This document shows, in pieces, positions 17,188 to 26,348 of a stretch of 44,310 nt of DNA. This stretch comes from Myxococcales bacterium (GTDB lineage Bacteria > Myxococcota_A > Polyangia > Polyangiales > Polyangiaceae), in assembly GCA_025355005.1 (NCBI GenBank), contig JANXLV010000056.1:1-44310 (forward strand), in the 5' to 3' direction. Under the pieces are notes generated by a model. It saw nothing but the letters and a program-made list of their open reading frames with translations, had not been told where the DNA came from and did no database searches. The position numbers were made by a program, and so were the translations under genes. Position 1 is the stretch's first letter. Every line of letters begins with the position of its first letter.

Positions 17188-20100
17188 ATGAGAACGTCAT
17201 TGTCCGCACTTGGTCTCGTCGCCCTCGCTTGCGGCATGTCGCTCGCGATGGGCTGCGCCGCGGAACGCGATCCGATAAACCGTGTGCAGGCGAACGCGCT
17301 CGACAAGCGGTTCTTCGTCGGGGACAGCCTCTCCGACGCGTCCGATGATCCGGAGTTCCGTCATCGCTCCTACGTCGTGGATGGCTCCGCGAGCCAGTCG
17401 CTCATCGGCATCGGCGAGTGGGGCCACGTCGATCGCGTGCGCTGGGAGGTCACGAGTGATCTGCTCATCGCTCGCAAGGCCTACGAGCTCGCGCCCGCGC
17501 AGGACAACAAGGGCGGGAATGGCCAGAATCCGCTGGACCCGGCCGCACCCGCGGCGTCCGACAAGTTCCTGCAAAAGACGCCGAACGGCACGATCGTGGC
17601 TGCCTACAAGATCGAGAGCCACTTCGACATCCGCCGTGCCTACAACGCGCAGACGGGCGAAGAGAACAACATCATCGAGGAGAACACGCAGGACCGCCCG
17701 TGGAACGAGCGGCAGTTCATGCGCGTGGACTGGTCGCAAAACGTCGTCAACGATCCGATGGCGATCAACTTCATCGGCAGCGCGTTCGGCAAGACCACCG
17801 TCACGCCGATCTCGTACTACGTGGCGGACGCGAACAGCCCGGATGCGCCCCAGGTCGACGAGAAGGAGGGATACCTCGACATCACCAACAAGTTCACCGT
17901 CGCGCCCGAGACCACGGATCTTGGCGGGTTCTCGCTCCCGACATGCGCGCTCGTTGGCATCTACACCGGCAGCGCCACGTACGACTGCAACGCGCAGGAA
18001 GCCACGGTGCGGAACTCGTGGGCGAAGATCAAGCCGGACGAGGACTTCGAGCCGCTCGAGAACACGTTCGCCTCGCAGGACATCGTCGGCAATCCAGGCG
18101 GGCAGGGAAGCAGCCTGAACGTCGGCGTGATCAATGCGCCGCGGCAGGGGTGGGATCCGCAATACGGGTTCACCGATCAGCTCTTGCACCGCTACGCGAA
18201 CATCCACAACACGTGGAAGAAGAGCCACGTGGACGTGGCGTGCACGGCCAACACCGACGCGGATGCGAACGGAACCGCCGACCAGTGCGACGGCGCCGCG
18301 GGCGTGACGATGGGCGGGTCGCAGTGCGACGTCGCCATGAACAAGTGCACGCTGCCGCTGCGTCAGCGCGAGATCAAGACGTTCGGCTACTGGGTCAACC
18401 AGGAAGCCCCCGACGGACTGCAGGATCCCGTCGGCGACGACGGCAAGCCCACCGGGCGCGGCACGCTGGAAGATCTGATCTACTCGTGGAACCAGCTCAT
18501 CTCCGTGGCCGTCGCGACGTCGCGAGAGGTGGAGTGCCGCCGAACCAAGGAAGGCACGCGCGACAGCTGCCACGCGCAGTACTTCTCATCCAAGCGCTCG
18601 GACCCGGGCTCGATGGAGATGCTCTCCTACGGCGGGTGGCTCGTGGAGAAGGCCAGCGACCCCACGCCGCTCGTCACGTTCTGCCACAACCCTGTCCGCA
18701 GCTACGACATCGAGGAAACGTGCGGCAAGAAGGACAGCGTTGCCCGCGTCGGCGACGTGCGAAAGAACTTCATCTACTACTGGCCCTTCGAGTCGCGCGC
18801 GCCATGGGGCGGCATCGCTGACTGGAACGGCGACCCGCTCACCGGTGAGATCTGGGGTGGCGCTGCGCAGATCATGGGACGCTCGGCCACGTATGCCGCT
18901 GCCCTTCAGCGCGACGTGCTGCAGCTCGCCATGGGCGACGTGAAGATCGACGATCTGGTGAAGGGCGTGCAAGCGCAGGCCTACGTGAAGACGCTCCAGA
19001 ACGGCTTCACGCCGGTCACGTTCAGCGAATCACAGCTCACCGATCGCGTGGGCGCGCTGGACCTTGCAAACCTCCGCGCGCAGGGACCCCTCATTCCCGC
19101 GGGTCTGTCGCCGGAAGATCGGCTGAAGACGCTGCTCCTCGACAAGCAATCGCTCGTCGCAGACGGTCTGAAGGTGCAGGGCGCGCAGGGGGAGTTCGAT
19201 GCGCTCGCGAAGAAGATCCAGGGCACGCCGTACGAGTCGCAGCTCGTGGATGGCAGCTGGGCGAACGGTATCCTCGGCACGTCACCCAAGCTGCAGAGCA
19301 CGTCGGACACGTTCCTCACCGCGGCCTCGCCGCTTCGCAACGCGGACCCGGGGCGGATGGAGCTGTACAACCAGCTCGTGACGGAGTCGCTCCATGCGCG
19401 CGGCGCGTGCTTCCTGGAGAACGAGGCACCCGCGACGTACAGCGTCCACCTGGCGTCCCTGAAGGGCTACTTCCTGAAGAAGTATGGTGGCCTTTCCAAG
19501 GAGGAGCGCGGCAAGGCGATCTATGCGGACCTCTGGAAGGAAGCGGTGAAGGGCATTGGCCTTCATGAGATTGGTCACTCGCTTGGCCTCTTTCACAACT
19601 TCGCCAGCTCCTGGGACTCTGCCAACTACACTCCACAGTACTGGCAACTTCGCACGGCGAACGGCAAGGCCACGCAGAAGTGCGGCGCAGCGCGCGCGGA
19701 CGGCAGTCCCGACACGTGCATGGGCCCGCGCTACCTGGATCCGGAGTCCGCGGACGAGCAGGGCAACGGCGGTGAGAGCCGCCCGGGCATCGAGTACTAC
19801 GCAAACACCAGCACGATGGAGTACCAGATCGAGCGCTTCGGTGAGACCGTAGGCCTTGGCACCTACGACCAGCACGCCATGAAGGCGCTCTATGGCCGCG
19901 TGCTCGAGACCTTCGATCCGACGTCCGTCCCCGCGGCCTCGCAGAAGCAGTTCAAGTACCTGGGTTTCTCGCAGCTGATCGAGCGTCCGATCGTGGGCGT
20001 AAACTTCGTGCACTATACAACTGCTGCGACGCAGATGAAGGTGTTCGACGCGAAGCGCGACTGTCGTGCGGCGACCCCCGAAGAGAAGGCGACCGCGAAC

Positions 20101-21543
20101 TGGCGCGTGATCAACGGTCAGGTCTGCGCGCCTCCGCCGAAGGATCACTGGCGCTGGTCGGACTTCAAGAGCGACGAGGTGCAGACCGGCCTCAGCTCCC
20201 CCTACTGGCATGTCGTGGACGCAGACAAGACGGAGCGGGTGCGCTGGCACTACCGGTTTGGCCAGTCGAGCGCGTACATGCACACGGGCCCCAGCGACTC
20301 CGGCGCGGACGTGTACGAGGCGACGCGTAACACCATCCGTCGCTTCGACATGAGCTACCCTTGGTCGTACTTCCGTCGCACCAGCCGTGAGTTCATGTGG
20401 GACGCGATCCCGGGCGCGGTCTCCAACAACTACTTCCGCAAGCTGCGCGCGACGCACTGGCAGGTCGCAAACGACCTCATGTCCAGCACCACCGCCGACG
20501 TCACCAGTGACGACGGATTGCGCCCCTACGCAGTCACGCAGACCGACCTGTTCGACTTCTTCTCCCGCGTCGTCACGATGCCGGAGCCAGGCGACTACGC
20601 GGAGAGCACCGTCCGGACAGCGCCGGGCTCGGCGATGAAGATCTTCGACCTCGCACCGGCCTCGAGCGGTCGGGCCCCGACGCCTGCGTTCACGCTGGGC
20701 ATCGTCGATGGTCGCTATGTATCGGAGCAGTTCAACAACGATCTGGGCGGATCCTGGGACTACCAGTCGTTCATGGATCACGCCGGCTTCTCCGTGGAGA
20801 AGATCTACGCCATCCTCGCCCTCGTCGACGGGCGCCCCACGCTCTCCACGATCTCACGTGAGAACGCGCTGGATGGCCGCAACGTGCGCATCAACTTCCG
20901 GTCCGACCTTCCGCAGGCGACCGACCGCTTTCTCGGCGGCATCCTCGCGGAGGACTGGGCCAGCGTCGCTCCGCACGTGAGCGGCGTCGGCATCCAGTCA
21001 CCGCAGGTGTTCTCGATGACGGGCGTCTCGCCGCAGCGGCCGCTCGCCGCGCAGGTCCTGTTCCCCAACGTGGGGTACAAGACGCAGCTCGGAACGCTCA
21101 TCTACTCGCTCCTGTTCTCCCGTCTGAACACGGACCTGACGCTGGCAAACAAGACGCGCCTCTGGATCGACGGTCAAGTCGGTCAGGTCACGTTGCCCCT
21201 CGCCCAGCAGATCCGCTTCACGGACCCGGTGAGCGGCTACACGTACATCGCTGGCAAGTTCGGCAACGACAACATCAATGGGCAGATCGTGGACAGCGGC
21301 ATCGCGTCGCGCATGCTGGCGCACGCGAACGCGCTGCTCGGCGTGACGTACCAGACGACCGGGAAGGTGAACGAGTTCGGACAGCCGGAGCTCGTGGGCC
21401 CGACGCCCACGCCCATCGCTGATCCGGACGCGGCGGCAGTGAACGCGCAGACGCTACGCAAGTACGTCGGCGTGCTCGACGCGACGCGACAGGTCGGCAA
21501 CGCCCTGGGCTACGGCCCGCTCGGCGGCGCCAGCGGCGACTGA
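17188..21543 (+). CDS. Very large zinc-dependent metalloprotease lipoprotein (metzincin)
   Basis: 1451 residues. The N-terminus is a lipoprotein signal, MRTSLSALGLVALACG..., with lipobox AMGC (Cys near 19-20), so the protein is exported and lipid-anchored. The zinc motif HEIGHSLGLFH (793-803) is the extended HExxHxxGxxH of metzincins. A methionine-turn candidate, NTSTMEY, follows about 80 residues later. The flanking regions (residues 20-780 and 900-1451) are not recognised in detail; the type resembles large zinc-dependent proteases of Bacteroidota and myxobacteria. It starts at ATG 17188; an in-frame TTG at 17110 would put the signal peptide far inside the protein. It stands alone on this strand and converges with the DUF1501-like gene, with 5 bases between stops. 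A role in extracellular or surface proteolysis is inferred. Confidence 0.85.
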   Translation: MRTSLSALGLVALACGMSLAMGCAAERDPINRVQANALDKRFFVGDSLSDASDDPEFRHRSYVVDGSASQSLIGIGEWGHVDRVRWEVTSDLLIARKAYELAPAQDNKGGNGQNPLDPAAPAASDKFLQKTPNGTIVAAYKIESHFDIRRAYNAQTGEENNIIEENTQDRPWNERQFMRVDWSQNVVNDPMAINFIGSAFGKTTVTPISYYVADANSPDAPQVDEKEGYLDITNKFTVAPETTDLGGFSLPTCALVGIYTGSATYDCNAQEATVRNSWAKIKPDEDFEPLENTFASQDIVGNPGGQGSSLNVGVINAPRQGWDPQYGFTDQLLHRYANIHNTWKKSHVDVACTANTDADANGTADQCDGAAGVTMGGSQCDVAMNKCTLPLRQREIKTFGYWVNQEAPDGLQDPVGDDGKPTGRGTLEDLIYSWNQLISVAVATSREVECRRTKEGTRDSCHAQYFSSKRSDPGSMEMLSYGGWLVEKASDPTPLVTFCHNPVRSYDIEETCGKKDSVARVGDVRKNFIYYWPFESRAPWGGIADWNGDPLTGEIWGGAAQIMGRSATYAAALQRDVLQLAMGDVKIDDLVKGVQAQAYVKTLQNGFTPVTFSESQLTDRVGALDLANLRAQGPLIPAGLSPEDRLKTLLLDKQSLVADGLKVQGAQGEFDALAKKIQGTPYESQLVDGSWANGILGTSPKLQSTSDTFLTAASPLRNADPGRMELYNQLVTESLHARGACFLENEAPATYSVHLASLKGYFLKKYGGLSKEERGKAIYADLWKEAVKGIGLHEIGHSLGLFHNFASSWDSANYTPQYWQLRTANGKATQKCGAARADGSPDTCMGPRYLDPESADEQGNGGESRPGIEYYANTSTMEYQIERFGETVGLGTYDQHAMKALYGRVLETFDPTSVPAASQKQFKYLGFSQLIERPIVGVNFVHYTTAATQMKVFDAKRDCRAATPEEKATANWRVINGQVCAPPPKDHWRWSDFKSDEVQTGLSSPYWHVVDADKTERVRWHYRFGQSSAYMHTGPSDSGADVYEATRNTIRRFDMSYPWSYFRRTSREFMWDAIPGAVSNNYFRKLRATHWQVANDLMSSTTADVTSDDGLRPYAVTQTDLFDFFSRVVTMPEPGDYAESTVRTAPGSAMKIFDLAPASSGRAPTPAFTLGIVDGRYVSEQFNNDLGGSWDYQSFMDHAGFSVEKIYAILALVDGRPTLSTISRENALDGRNVRINFRSDLPQATDRFLGGILAEDWASVAPHVSGVGIQSPQVFSMTGVSPQRPLAAQVLFPNVGYKTQLGTLIYSLLFSRLNTDLTLANKTRLWIDGQVGQVTLPLAQQIRFTDPVSGYTYIAGKFGNDNINGQIVDSGIASRMLAHANALLGVTYQTTGKVNEFGQPELVGPTPTPIADPDAAAVNAQTLRKYVGVLDATRQVGNALGYGPLGGASGD

Positions 21544-21548
21544 GCCTC

Positions 21549-22859
21549 TCACGCCAGCGCGCTTGCGATCACCGTTCCGGAGGAGATCTCGTAGCTGGCG
21601 GCAGCCTGCGGGACTCCGACGGCGGCGAGCATGGTGCGGCCATACGACGCGAGCGTGTCCGTGGTCTTCACGTCCCCGCTCGGTGAGCCCTTGCCGCTCT
21701 TCGAGTCGATCGGCAGCGCGCCGTAGTCGCCGGCAACTGGCGCCACACCGCCGATGATGCCCGCCTTGAACGGCTTTCCGATGGTGAACGACACCTGGTG
21801 GTTCGGGTTGTGACTGCGCCCGTCGATGTTGCTCGCGTTGAGCGTTCGGCCAAACACGTTGAGCGACATCAGGCTCACCTGGTCGCTGAGCCCGGTGCTC
21901 GCAAGAAGCGCCATCAGGTCGGCGATGGCCTGTACGCCGGACACCGTCTCCGCCGTCTCGTTGGCGAGCGCGATGTCACGGTGGTTGTCTCCGCTGAAAG
22001 GGATGTGGATCGCGATCACGGGCGTGACCTTCATCTGAATGAGGGCGACTGCCGCCTTGATCTGCGACGAGATTGAGTTGTCCGTGATCTGCGTGAGCTG
22101 GTTCAGGAGGTCCTGCTTGATGTTGCGCACCTGCGCCTGCGACGTCACGAGCCTGTCGATGTACTGCTTTTGCGCGGCATTCGCCTCGTTCTTGTAGATG
22201 CCATAGAGCTGGTTCAGCGTCTGATCGCGAAGGGGCTGCAAGTTCGTCAGCGGCCCCGCGGGATTGGTCAACGTGGCCTTCAGCGCGAGCGCCGGGATGA
22301 TCGGCAGCGCCTGACCGCCGAACGTGAGCCCTTCCGACGGCGACGACGCGCCCAGGCTGATCGGCTGCGACTGGATCGTGCCGAGGCACGGCGCGAGATG
22401 CTTCGCGAGGATCGATGGCAGCATTTCACCCGCGCTGGTCGTGCCCATCAGCGAGAGCACGTCCGGCTCCTTCGGATGCACGGGCGTGTTCGTCATCAGG
22501 TGCCAGAACGTGGTGCGGTCCAGCACGCTCTGCGGGAGCTTGGACCACGGCATGGCCGCGGTCGTCTTCTGACCACCCAGCGAGAGCGCCGTGGCCGCCA
22601 TGAGCGGATCCTTCGGGTGGTAGATCTTCGAGTCCTCGTACGTGCCGGGAACGTTCGCGTTGAGCGCGTCGCCGTTGCCGGACGTCGCGAAGATAACGAA
22701 CTGCGGCTTGCCGGCCGCGACACCGCACGCGGGGACGTCGGCCAGCGCCTTCCGCGGATCCAGGAGCAGCGCGGCGGGAAGCCCGGTCGCGAGCGAGCGA
22801 AGTCCGATGTAGCCCGCGCCAAGGAGCGCGCCTCTGAGTGCTTGCCGTCTCGTGAGCAT
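21549..22859 (-). CDS. Tat-exported DUF1501-like protein
   Basis: 436 residues. The N-terminus MLTRRQALRGALLGAG is a twin-arginine signal, followed by a hydrophobic stretch and a cleavage region near LADVPACG, so the protein is exported folded. The C-terminal pattern DGRSHNPNHQVSFTIGKPF, then KAGIIGGV, resembles the GRDHWP...GGG..GG..G block of DUF1501 proteins (alkaline-phosphatase/sulfatase superfamily, activity unproven). DUF1552 is an alternative family label. A strong ribosome site AAGGAG (minus strand, 22872-22867) overlaps the stop codon of the upstream gene, so the two are coupled. It is the third gene of a three-gene cassette with two CxxCH haem proteins. Confidence 0.75.
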   Translation of the reverse strand: MLTRRQALRGALLGAGYIGLRSLATGLPAALLLDPRKALADVPACGVAAGKPQFVIFATSGNGDALNANVPGTYEDSKIYHPKDPLMAATALSLGGQKTTAAMPWSKLPQSVLDRTTFWHLMTNTPVHPKEPDVLSLMGTTSAGEMLPSILAKHLAPCLGTIQSQPISLGASSPSEGLTFGGQALPIIPALALKATLTNPAGPLTNLQPLRDQTLNQLYGIYKNEANAAQKQYIDRLVTSQAQVRNIKQDLLNQLTQITDNSISSQIKAAVALIQMKVTPVIAIHIPFSGDNHRDIALANETAETVSGVQAIADLMALLASTGLSDQVSLMSLNVFGRTLNASNIDGRSHNPNHQVSFTIGKPFKAGIIGGVAPVAGDYGALPIDSKSGKGSPSGDVKTTDTLASYGRTMLAAVGVPQAAASYEISSGTVIASALA

Positions 22860-22871
22860 GACAGGTCTCCT

Positions 22872-24944
22872 TTACAGTCCGATCGAGACGGCCGACGGCG
22901 CGAGGCACGCGACGACGAACGTGGATTTGAGTGCGTCCGCAGGCGCGGCGCCGGTCTTCACTGCGGCGTCGAAATGCGACTGCAGCGCGGCGATCGATGG
23001 CGCAGACCTCTTGTCCGACGGCGTGAGCGCCATCACCGTCTGCACGAGGTCCGTGATGGCCGTCGCAGGCGCGCTGCTCGACCACTGCTTCTGACCCGCG
23101 ATCGGGTTCTTCGGATCGACCACGAGGTCCGCGATCGCACCGCAGATGTTCTCGGCGCCGGCGCGGAAGAAGAGGCTCGGCGCGTTCGGAAGGACAGGCG
23201 CGATGGAGCCGCGACCATACCCATCGGACGGAAGGCCCGACACGATCTCGCTGATGGTGGCGATCGACTTGCCCTTCTGCGTGGTGGTCGGGTCCAGGTC
23301 GCAGATGTCCACGAACCCCAGCCGCGCGTTGAGCGCCGCACAGAGGTGGTCACGTCGCGAGACCGCGATGACCTCGCCCTGGTCCGCGAGGGTCTTCGTT
23401 GCCTTCGCGCTCGTGGTGATGGGCGACGAGAGCAGATCCCGCACGAGCGAGTTCCAGTCGAAGTGCGCGGCGGCAAACGCGGTCACGATGCGCTGTACCT
23501 CCGGGTCCGCGGAGTCGCACTTGCGCGAGTTCGCGTAGTAGCAGAGCTTCTGCACCCAGGCCTGCGCGAAGAGCGGATGACTCGCGAGCGTGGCGCCGAA
23601 CTCGTCGAGCGACGCGACCGGCTTCGTCACACCTTGGAACGAGAAGAGACCCGGCTGCGCCGAGAACGCGGCCTCCGTCTGGTTGTGATAGTTCCACGAC
23701 ATCTGCGACGCGAAGATCGCGCGCGTCGGGTCCAGCGTCTGGTGGCACGACACGCATGCGGGAGAGTTTGCGTGCGTCGCATCCAGGCCAGGCGTGCTGG
23801 TCGGTTGCGTCGTGTCCGTGCCGTCCACCGCGGCGCCGAGGCCCACGATGAGCGCCTGGTTCATGGTGACGCGCATCTGGTTCGAGGTGTTCGTCTGCCA
23901 GTTGGCGAAGAACGCTGGCGTGCTGAAGAAGCCCACGCGAGGCACGCGGAGCACGAGCTCGCTCCCTGCGCGAAGCTGATCGAGCGCGTAGAACGGCGTG
24001 ATCGGCTCACCCACCTTCGGCGCGCGCGTCGTCACCATCTTCCACGTCGCGAAGTCGCCGGCGGTGAGCGGCCCGGCGAGCTGCCCAGCGACTGGCGGAC
24101 AGTTGGTGCCACCGTTCGGATTGGGACGCCCATCGAGCGAGCCCTGCAGCACGCGCTGGACGTTGTTCGCGAGGCCTCCACCCTTGTACACGACCGGATC
24201 CGTGAAGCAGCCTGGGTACGCGGCGTCGAGCGCGGCCAGGTTCGGGTTCGTGAAGGTCAGGAAATTCGCATTCGTCGGGTCGAGCGAGTCGGCGATCGGG
24301 ATCACCGTTCCCGTGATGGTGACCTTCGCGTTCGGGTAGAGCGCGCGCATCCGGTCCGTGACCTTGCCCGCATCGTCCACCTGCCACGCGTCCAGGTACG
24401 CGTAGAACTCCATGAGCGCGGGCGTCATCATGAACGACCGCGTCGTCATCGCCTCCGTGAGCGAGCGTCCCTGCGAGACGAGCGCGGAGACCGTCCGCGC
24501 GAAGCTCTCGATCGCGTTCTGGACCAGCAGCGGCGTGGTCTGCTTGTTGATCGAGACGCGCTGCGGAAACGTTTGGTCGGTGAAGTCCACGTCGGCGATC
24601 TGCGTCTGCTGGAACGCGAGCTCGAAGAAGCGGATCATCTTCGTCTCGTACTGCGGCAGCTGCTGCCACTGTCCGATCAGCGTTGCGAGCTTGCTCGGAT
24701 CGGCTTCCACGGCCTTGACCTCCTCGTCGGTGGGAGGAAGCCCGACCAGGATGTTCTTCACCTTGGCGACATACACGGCAGGGGGTGATGTCTCGACGGG
24801 GAGCGGCGCGCTCGCCGCCGGCAGCGGCTGGGCGGGCTCTTCCGAAGAGTCGTCGTGCGAGCCGCCGCCCCCGCTTCCGCACGCGCAGAGGACGGCGAGC
24901 CCAGAGACGAGCGCGCCAGCGAGCATGGTGGTTCTGTTCCGCAT
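22872..24944 (-). CDS. Exported DUF1549/DUF1588-like protein with one c-type haem motif
   Basis: 690 residues. The signal peptide has a lipobox-like LCAC near residue 22, followed by a Gly/Ser/Asp/Glu linker. The N-terminal domain has VAKVKNILVGLPPTDEEVKA, which matches the LPPT(P/D)EE start of DUF1549-like proteins. The centre has ACVSCHQTLDP, a CxxCH haem-attachment site of DUF1588 type. Beyond it, VQKLCYYANSRKC resembles the DUF1585-like end. Such proteins are usually encoded beside DUF1501/1552 genes, as here. I prefer ATG 24944, which has AGAGG six bases upstream. ATG 24977 overlaps the upstream stop (ATGA) and gives an over-long signal peptide, but remains possible. Covalent haem attachment in the periplasm or at the surface is expected; the reaction is unknown. 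Confidence 0.75.
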   Translation of the reverse strand: MRNRTTMLAGALVSGLAVLCACGSGGGGSHDDSSEEPAQPLPAASAPLPVETSPPAVYVAKVKNILVGLPPTDEEVKAVEADPSKLATLIGQWQQLPQYETKMIRFFELAFQQTQIADVDFTDQTFPQRVSINKQTTPLLVQNAIESFARTVSALVSQGRSLTEAMTTRSFMMTPALMEFYAYLDAWQVDDAGKVTDRMRALYPNAKVTITGTVIPIADSLDPTNANFLTFTNPNLAALDAAYPGCFTDPVVYKGGGLANNVQRVLQGSLDGRPNPNGGTNCPPVAGQLAGPLTAGDFATWKMVTTRAPKVGEPITPFYALDQLRAGSELVLRVPRVGFFSTPAFFANWQTNTSNQMRVTMNQALIVGLGAAVDGTDTTQPTSTPGLDATHANSPACVSCHQTLDPTRAIFASQMSWNYHNQTEAAFSAQPGLFSFQGVTKPVASLDEFGATLASHPLFAQAWVQKLCYYANSRKCDSADPEVQRIVTAFAAAHFDWNSLVRDLLSSPITTSAKATKTLADQGEVIAVSRRDHLCAALNARLGFVDICDLDPTTTQKGKSIATISEIVSGLPSDGYGRGSIAPVLPNAPSLFFRAGAENICGAIADLVVDPKNPIAGQKQWSSSAPATAITDLVQTVMALTPSDKRSAPSIAALQSHFDAAVKTGAAPADALKSTFVVACLAPSAVSIGL

Positions 24945-24973
24945 TCGTGACCTCTGGTGTTCGGTGGAGTGGT

Positions 24974-26200
24974 TCATGGCTTGGCCCACGCGGCGATCGC
25001 TGCGCGCTGGGCATCCGTGAGAGCGATGGGGGCGCCCGGTGGCGGCATGGACGTGGCGGTGCCGGCCTGCGTGACGGTGCGCGTGTAGACGTGCTCGCGT
25101 CGCGCGCTCCACGTCGCGTAGGTCGAGAGATCGATGCCCGAGGAGTCCTTGCCGCTGCCAGCAGGGCTATGACAGTTGCTGCAGACGGCGGCGTAGATGG
25201 GCTGGATGGTGGTGTTCCACGAGGCCTCGTCACCAGAGGCTCCGCCATCACCGGTGGCGCCCGCGCTCATGCGCGAGAGGTGACCACCAGTCAGCGTCCA
25301 CACGTCACCGGAAGGAGAGCCGACGAGGCGCGCGTCCACGGGCAACGTACCGCCCGACGCGAGCATGACCGTGGCGGCGCGGAAGACGCCAAGGTCAGAA
25401 TCCACGGAGAACCAGATGTTGCTGCCAGCGCCCGCGAGCTGATGGATGGTGCGATCGCCCGCGTCGTAGAGGAGCTCGGCCGCGCCGGCTGTCACCTGGT
25501 AGAGGCGGTGCGGAGTGGCCGCGAGCAGATCGCCCGCCTGGTCATAGGCAACGAGCTGCGCGTCGGGCAACGTCACGTCGCTCTCCTTGCCGCCGTCGAA
25601 GACGCGGACTGCGACGCCGTCCGCAAGCGCGACCGCGTTGCCGTGCGCCGCGATCGCCTTGGCGGTCCCCTGATAGCGGGTGACGTTGGCTCCGTCGGTG
25701 ACGGCGACGCCGGTCGCGAGCATGAACCCGGCGTATGGAGCGCCACCGGCGACATCCTGTACCTTGTCCATCGCAAGCCCGTACCTGTCGCTCACCGCGT
25801 TCGCAGGCGAACCATCGATGGACATGCGCTGGAGCACGCCGTTGCCATCCACCCCGACGACCCATGTCGATTGGCCGTCGGGCGAGGGGAGCTGCGCCGC
25901 GGACTTCCACGTGGTGATCGCTCCGTCGGTGGTCACGACGGCGCCACTGACCAGCGTGACGATCCCCTTCGAGCCGAGCACGAGCAGCGACTTGTCGATC
26001 TCCACCACGGCCTCTGCGGCGCCCACGTCGACGTTCGCTGGATTCCACGCCACCGTCGTGAGCGCGAGGGCGGCGGGCGCGGATGCCGACGCGTGGGTCG
26101 TGTTGTTGCTGCTGCTGCTGCAGGCAGCGAGCACGAGGAGGACACACGCCAGAGACGGATTGCGGATGGGCAGCACGAAGTGAACGTGAGCAACTCCCAT
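24974..26200 (-). CDS. c-type cytochrome lipoprotein with beta-propeller-like N-terminal region
   Basis: About 408 residues. The N-terminal signal ends in lipobox VLAAC followed by a serine run, so it is a lipid-anchored exported protein. Residues about 45-300 are rich in short beta strands (for example STWVVGVDGNGVLQRMSIDG) and look like a WD/PQQ-like propeller; this is inference from pattern. The C-terminal 100 residues form a small cytochrome domain: YAAVCSNCHSPAGSG (CxxCH), a candidate axial Met in SMPPPGAPI, and the closing LTDAQRAAIAAWAKP helix. The start is ATG 26200; an open frame extends to 26296. It is the first gene of the cassette and shares a 148-base divergent region with the adenylyl cyclase gene. 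Confidence 0.75.
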   Translation of the reverse strand: MGVAHVHFVLPIRNPSLACVLLVLAACSSSSNNTTHASASAPAALALTTVAWNPANVDVGAAEAVVEIDKSLLVLGSKGIVTLVSGAVVTTDGAITTWKSAAQLPSPDGQSTWVVGVDGNGVLQRMSIDGSPANAVSDRYGLAMDKVQDVAGGAPYAGFMLATGVAVTDGANVTRYQGTAKAIAAHGNAVALADGVAVRVFDGGKESDVTLPDAQLVAYDQAGDLLAATPHRLYQVTAGAAELLYDAGDRTIHQLAGAGSNIWFSVDSDLGVFRAATVMLASGGTLPVDARLVGSPSGDVWTLTGGHLSRMSAGATGDGGASGDEASWNTTIQPIYAAVCSNCHSPAGSGKDSSGIDLSTYATWSARREHVYTRTVTQAGTATSMPPPGAPIALTDAQRAAIAAWAKP

Positions 26201-26348
26201 GCTAGGTGAAGCGGCGGAGAGCTCCGACATGCGGACGACGTGTAGACGCGAGCTTGCGCGACGTCGCTGGCTCTGCCTGGACGTGTGCGCGTTCACCCCA
26301 TGAACGAAAATCTGTTCTCGCGTGAGTCAGCAAAGTAGCCTCCGCTGA

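Noticed and set aside
22170..24788. Long + strand open frame opposite the haem cassette
   Set aside because: Its product is an Arg/His-rich low-complexity shadow of the minus-strand genes; the minus-strand frames have signal peptides, CxxCH motifs and ribosome sites.
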